From contig JABUQX010061676.1 of assembly GCA_015478945.1 (NCBI GenBank), positions 42,501-52,500 on the forward strand: a stretch of DNA of 10,000 nt, read 5' to 3'. Of this stretch, positions 6,811 through 10,000 are shown one piece after another. The notes under the pieces are model-generated. The model did not search any database and was not told where the DNA came from. It saw nothing but the letters and a program-made list of their open reading frames with translations. The stretch is from Trachelipus rathkii (lineage: Eukaryota > Arthropoda > Malacostraca > Isopoda > Trachelipodidae). Within the stretch, counting starts at the first letter, position 1. Each line of letters opens with the position of its first letter. The position numbers and the translations under genes are program-made.

Positions 6811-6870
6811 CAGGATGGCCGGAGGGCGGATATCTTGAAAATTATCAGGTCGGAGTTGAATCCTGCTACA
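6811..6870 (+). other. Degenerate tRNA-like sequence, possible SINE head remnant
   Basis: CAGGATGGCCGGAGGGCGG (from 6811) resembles the 5' part of a type-II (Leu/Ser) tRNA, with an A box like TGGCCGAGNGG carrying one extra base. AGTTGAATCC (6854-6863) resembles a B box that has lost one C. The spacing is compatible with a tRNA promoter. It cannot fold as a full tRNA, lacks an anticodon arm and is interrupted at once by a TA tract, so it is at best a relic. Confidence 0.35.
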
Positions 6871-6880
6871 TCACACACTA

Positions 6881-7028
6881 CTATATATATAGTATATATA
6901 TATATATAATATATATATATAATAATATATATAATATATATATATATAATATATATTGTAATATTATATAATATTATATATATATATATATATTTATATA
7001 TATAATATATATATATAATATATATATA

Positions 7029-7078
<50 letters not shown>
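6881..7078. repeat. (TA)n-(TG)n compound microsatellite
   Basis: About 180 bp of TA-rich repeat, heavily interrupted by extra A or T, passes at 7061 into nine perfect TG units (7061-7078). A TA to TG transition is typical of microsatellites that change motif by point mutation and slippage. Confidence 0.95.
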
Positions 7079-7079
<1 letters not shown>

Positions 7080-7162
7080 AATTTAAATAAATAAAAAATT
7101 AAACATTAGAAAACCTTCAACAAAAAAAATTTTTTTTAATTTTTCATTATTTAAAAGATTTT

Positions 7163-7272
7163 ATATAATATATATATATTATTTATAGATAGATATATAA
7201 ATAAAGATATCGATATACTATATACTATATAATATTATATATATATATATTATATATATATACTATATATAT
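7163..7272. repeat. (TA)n block joined to the GA tract
   Basis: Interrupted TA repeat with some GATA-like units near 7186-7212. It meets the GA repeat directly at 7272/7273 with no intervening unique bases. Confidence 0.92.
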
Positions 7273-7790
<518 letters not shown>

Positions 7791-7975
7791 TTAAAAAAGC
7801 TGTTGTAAATGCTACTACTTTTATCACGAGGAGTGGCGTCCACTTAAGGAAATTAAACAAGAACTCTTTCTTATTTGTTGTGGTAATAGCTATGAATTGC
7901 CAGCAAAGGTATTTATTTACTTAAATATGTCTCGGGTTGACCAGTCGCCAGGAAGCGAACAGTACACACAATTAA

Positions 7976-7999
7976 GCGCGCGCGCGCGCGCACACACAC
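7976..7999. repeat. (GC)n(AC)n alternating tract, Z-DNA prone
   Basis: Twenty-four consecutive alternating purine-pyrimidine bases: eight GC units followed by four AC units. This is the standard composition for left-handed Z-DNA under negative supercoiling. It is the only CG-alternating run in the window. Confidence 0.9.
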
Positions 8000-8021
8000 C
8001 TATATCAGAGCAGTTAGCGCG

Positions 8022-8044
8022 TAGTTACCTGCGGTGAGTAACTA
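8022..8044 (+). promoter_or_regulatory. Possible 5' splice site (GCG|GTGAGTA) inside a small inverted repeat
   Basis: The plus-strand sequence around 8033/8034 reads GCG then GTGAGTA, a full match to the metazoan donor consensus GTRAGT on the intron side. It overlaps a perfect 7-bp inverted repeat, TAGTTAC (8022-8028) with GTAACTA (8038-8044). If real, it would end an exon, possibly untranslated, beginning somewhere after 7790. No acceptor partner or coding frame supports it. Confidence 0.3.
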
Positions 8045-8141
8045 AAACCTTAGCAAACCAATAAAGCTTTACAAAAACCCAATATATCAAAATGTTACCA
8101 TCAATTAACAATGTACGTTTTCTGGCTACGGGGCGCAAAAT

Positions 8142-8305
8142 TATATATGATATATAATAATATATATATATATATATATACTATATATATATATATATAA
8201 TATATAATAATATAGTATATATATATTAATATAATATATATATATATATAATTATCTTATATGATATATATATATATAATCTATATAATATATATATATA
8301 TATAA
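8142..8305. repeat. Interrupted (TA)n block
   Basis: About 165 bp of TA repeat with many AATA and ACTA irregularities and one less regular patch near 8250-8262 (ATTATCTTATATGA). Confidence 0.93.
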
Positions 8306-8741
8306 TTTAAAACGGTACTTTTCAATTCAATTTGTAAAAAGAAATATAAAACTTTTACCCTGTAATAATATAAATATAGATACACAATACTCAATATTAT
8401 TTTATTTATATAACTATTTCTTTTCAATACATTGACAGATTTATCAAAAGTAATAAAATTAACTTTTCCAAATTCTGAAAAGCGGCTCGTGTATTGAGGG
8501 AAAATTTCATATCAAATCCAAAAATCTTTAAAGTTTGGTCATTTGGGTCTTCCTTCTCCCTTTGAAAATTGCCACCAAACCATAGATTTTGATTTTTATT
8601 GCCAAAATATCAATTATTATTTCAGGTGACACAAAAATAAGAACGGTTCATATATAATATGAAGTGACAAAAGAACATCTGTACATTCCCGACCACCAAT
8701 ATAATAACAATTGTCATAGAAATTAAGCATAAAATACTCAC
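8306..8741. other. AT-rich non-coding sequence, intron-like
   Basis: No coding frame or RNA gene is recognised. If the candidate exon at 8742-8815 is real, this is its downstream intron on the minus strand. CpG is rare and T/A runs are frequent, which is compatible with intronic or intergenic DNA. Confidence 0.45.
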
Positions 8742-8815
8742 GCGTTTTGCTTGGCAGAATTCTTTCTTTTTTGTGACTTGTGCTGTGCAATAAAGCCTCT
8801 CGGGTTTTTCCGAAC
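8742..8815 (-). other. Candidate internal exon, 74 nt
   Basis: On the minus strand a TTAAC branch-point-like sequence (A at about 8836-8837), a T-rich tract and TTTGTAACAG form a complete 3' splice acceptor ending at 8816. The 74 nt that follow are open in all three frames. They end at CGC followed by GTGAGTATT, an excellent donor on the intron side (8741 downward). One frame gives a basic peptide beginning [15 protein letters not shown] that I cannot assign. Exon length is normal for animals. The -1 base of the donor is C, which is unusual, and no neighbouring exon is visible. It may be coincidence. Confidence 0.35.
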
Positions 8816-8837
8816 CTGTTACAAATAAAAAACAGTT

Positions 8838-9252
<415 letters not shown>

Positions 9253-9329
<77 letters not shown>
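9253..9329. repeat. (TA)n microsatellite, perfect
   Basis: About 76 bp of perfect TA, preceded by a (CA)n run with G interruptions (9231-9250) and followed by AAAGAAAAAG. A reading frame across it consists of Tyr-Ile runs and is an artefact. Confidence 0.97.
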
Positions 9330-9332
<3 letters not shown>

Positions 9333-9703
9333 AAAAAGAGGATTGCGTCAGTAAAGGAGTGTCAGAAGGAAAGGAATGTAAGTTTGGCAGAGGCGAGAAG
9401 AAAGGTGCATATAAGGTAGAATGGCGGGGAATTAAGTTGTAAAGGGGATATGGGATTTATGGATTAGGGTCCATAGGGATACACTACATTGAGGAGGAAT
9501 GCAAAAACCATCGTGGGGTCTCTCGCGGTGTTGTGAAGCCCTAGGGTGGATTTTTGGCAGCGACGGACTCGTACATAAGGGCATGAGGGGAAGGTAGGTG
9601 GGAGAAATTTTCTTTCAACGTCATGCTCTTCTACTTAAAAATTTTATTTCCGTGCATGTTACCCACCCTACTCCCATCTGTTGAAAGAAAGAAAAAAGAA
9701 ATA
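9330..9703. other. G/A-rich non-coding sequence
   Basis: The plus strand is purine-rich from 9330 to about 9600, with small GC-rich patches near 9510-9570. An open frame crossing from the TA tract ends at 9442 and has no recognisable domain. No RNA gene or mobile-element motif is identified. Confidence 0.45.
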
Positions 9704-9866
<163 letters not shown>

Positions 9867-9935
9867 TAATATACGTGTTAAGATCACTCATACCTTATTA
9901 ACTATAAACAAACAAACCCTAGAGGTAATTGTCCG

Positions 9936-9988
9936 CCGCTGTTTAAGCAGCGGAGAAAAAAAAGAAGAAAAAATGAAAAAAAAGAAAA
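9936..9988 (+). other. GC-rich hairpin followed by an A-rich tail, possible retroposon 3' end
   Basis: CCGCTG (9936-9941) pairs perfectly with CAGCGG (9948-9953) around a TTTAAG loop. The next 35 nt are almost all A with a few G and one T. A stem-loop immediately before an A-rich tail is typical of the 3' end of a LINE or SINE. No body is recognisable upstream, where a TA tract begins within 80 bp, so the element would have to be very short or heavily truncated. Confidence 0.4.
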
Positions 9989-10000
9989 CATACTAATACA

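Noticed and set aside
8787..8796. AATAAA as a polyadenylation signal on the plus strand
   Set aside because: AATAAA hexamers are frequent by chance in this AT-rich window, there is no upstream coding frame and no GT-rich downstream element is seen.

Overview
This is eukaryotic, non-coding DNA. It is AT-rich and dominated by simple-sequence repeats: long (TA)n tracts, a GA-rich purine block of about 515 bp, (ATT)n tracts, and compound TA-TG, TA-GA, CG-CA and CA-TA junctions. There are no bacterial-style operons, Shine-Dalgarno sites or long real reading frames. The repeat profile, together with a jockey-like LINE reverse transcriptase remnant and a tRNA-derived SINE, fits an invertebrate animal with a microsatellite-rich genome. 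A decapod crustacean is my first guess and a cephalopod mollusc my second; this rests on composition and repeat style, not on a diagnostic gene.

Layout. Positions 1-2090 are unique-looking sequence with no recognisable gene, apart from a G-rich run (240-261), a cluster of three small hairpins (1289-1392) and a short TA tract (1630-1655). A TA tract (2092-2210) leads into more anonymous sequence with a short TA tract at 2759-2788, a T8G tandem run (3184-3211) and a 17-bp direct repeat pair (3378/3587). A broken TA block (3861-4016) abuts the best-supported feature, the decayed RT domain of a jockey-like LINE (about 4021-4865, plus strand). A minus-strand tRNA-derived SINE (about 4078-4230) splits it, and a (GAT)8 run sits exactly at its YADD catalytic motif. 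RT homology stops at an A21 tract.

From 5061 to 6380 there are two (ATT)n tracts, each immediately next to a GC-containing hairpin; I read these as 3' ends and tails of minus-strand retroelements. Between them lie a 104-bp imperfect palindrome (5337-5440) and a GT-rich, strand-asymmetric segment (5709-6146) whose minus strand is unusually open. A degenerate tRNA-like sequence sits at 6811-6870. A TA/TG/TA/GA compound block follows (6881-7788), then a short segment with a (GC)n(AC)n Z-DNA-type run and a strong 5' splice-site match (7976-8043). Another TA block (8142-8305) is followed by sequence holding a well-formed but unproven minus-strand candidate exon (8742-8815). Three further TA tracts (8841-9010, 9253-9329, 9704-9858) and a terminal hairpin plus A-rich tail (9936-9988) complete the window.

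No intact protein-coding gene is supported, and I found no convincing new biological system. The real content is a nest of decaying retroelements, with microsatellites that in several places appear to have grown from retroelement sequence or tails.
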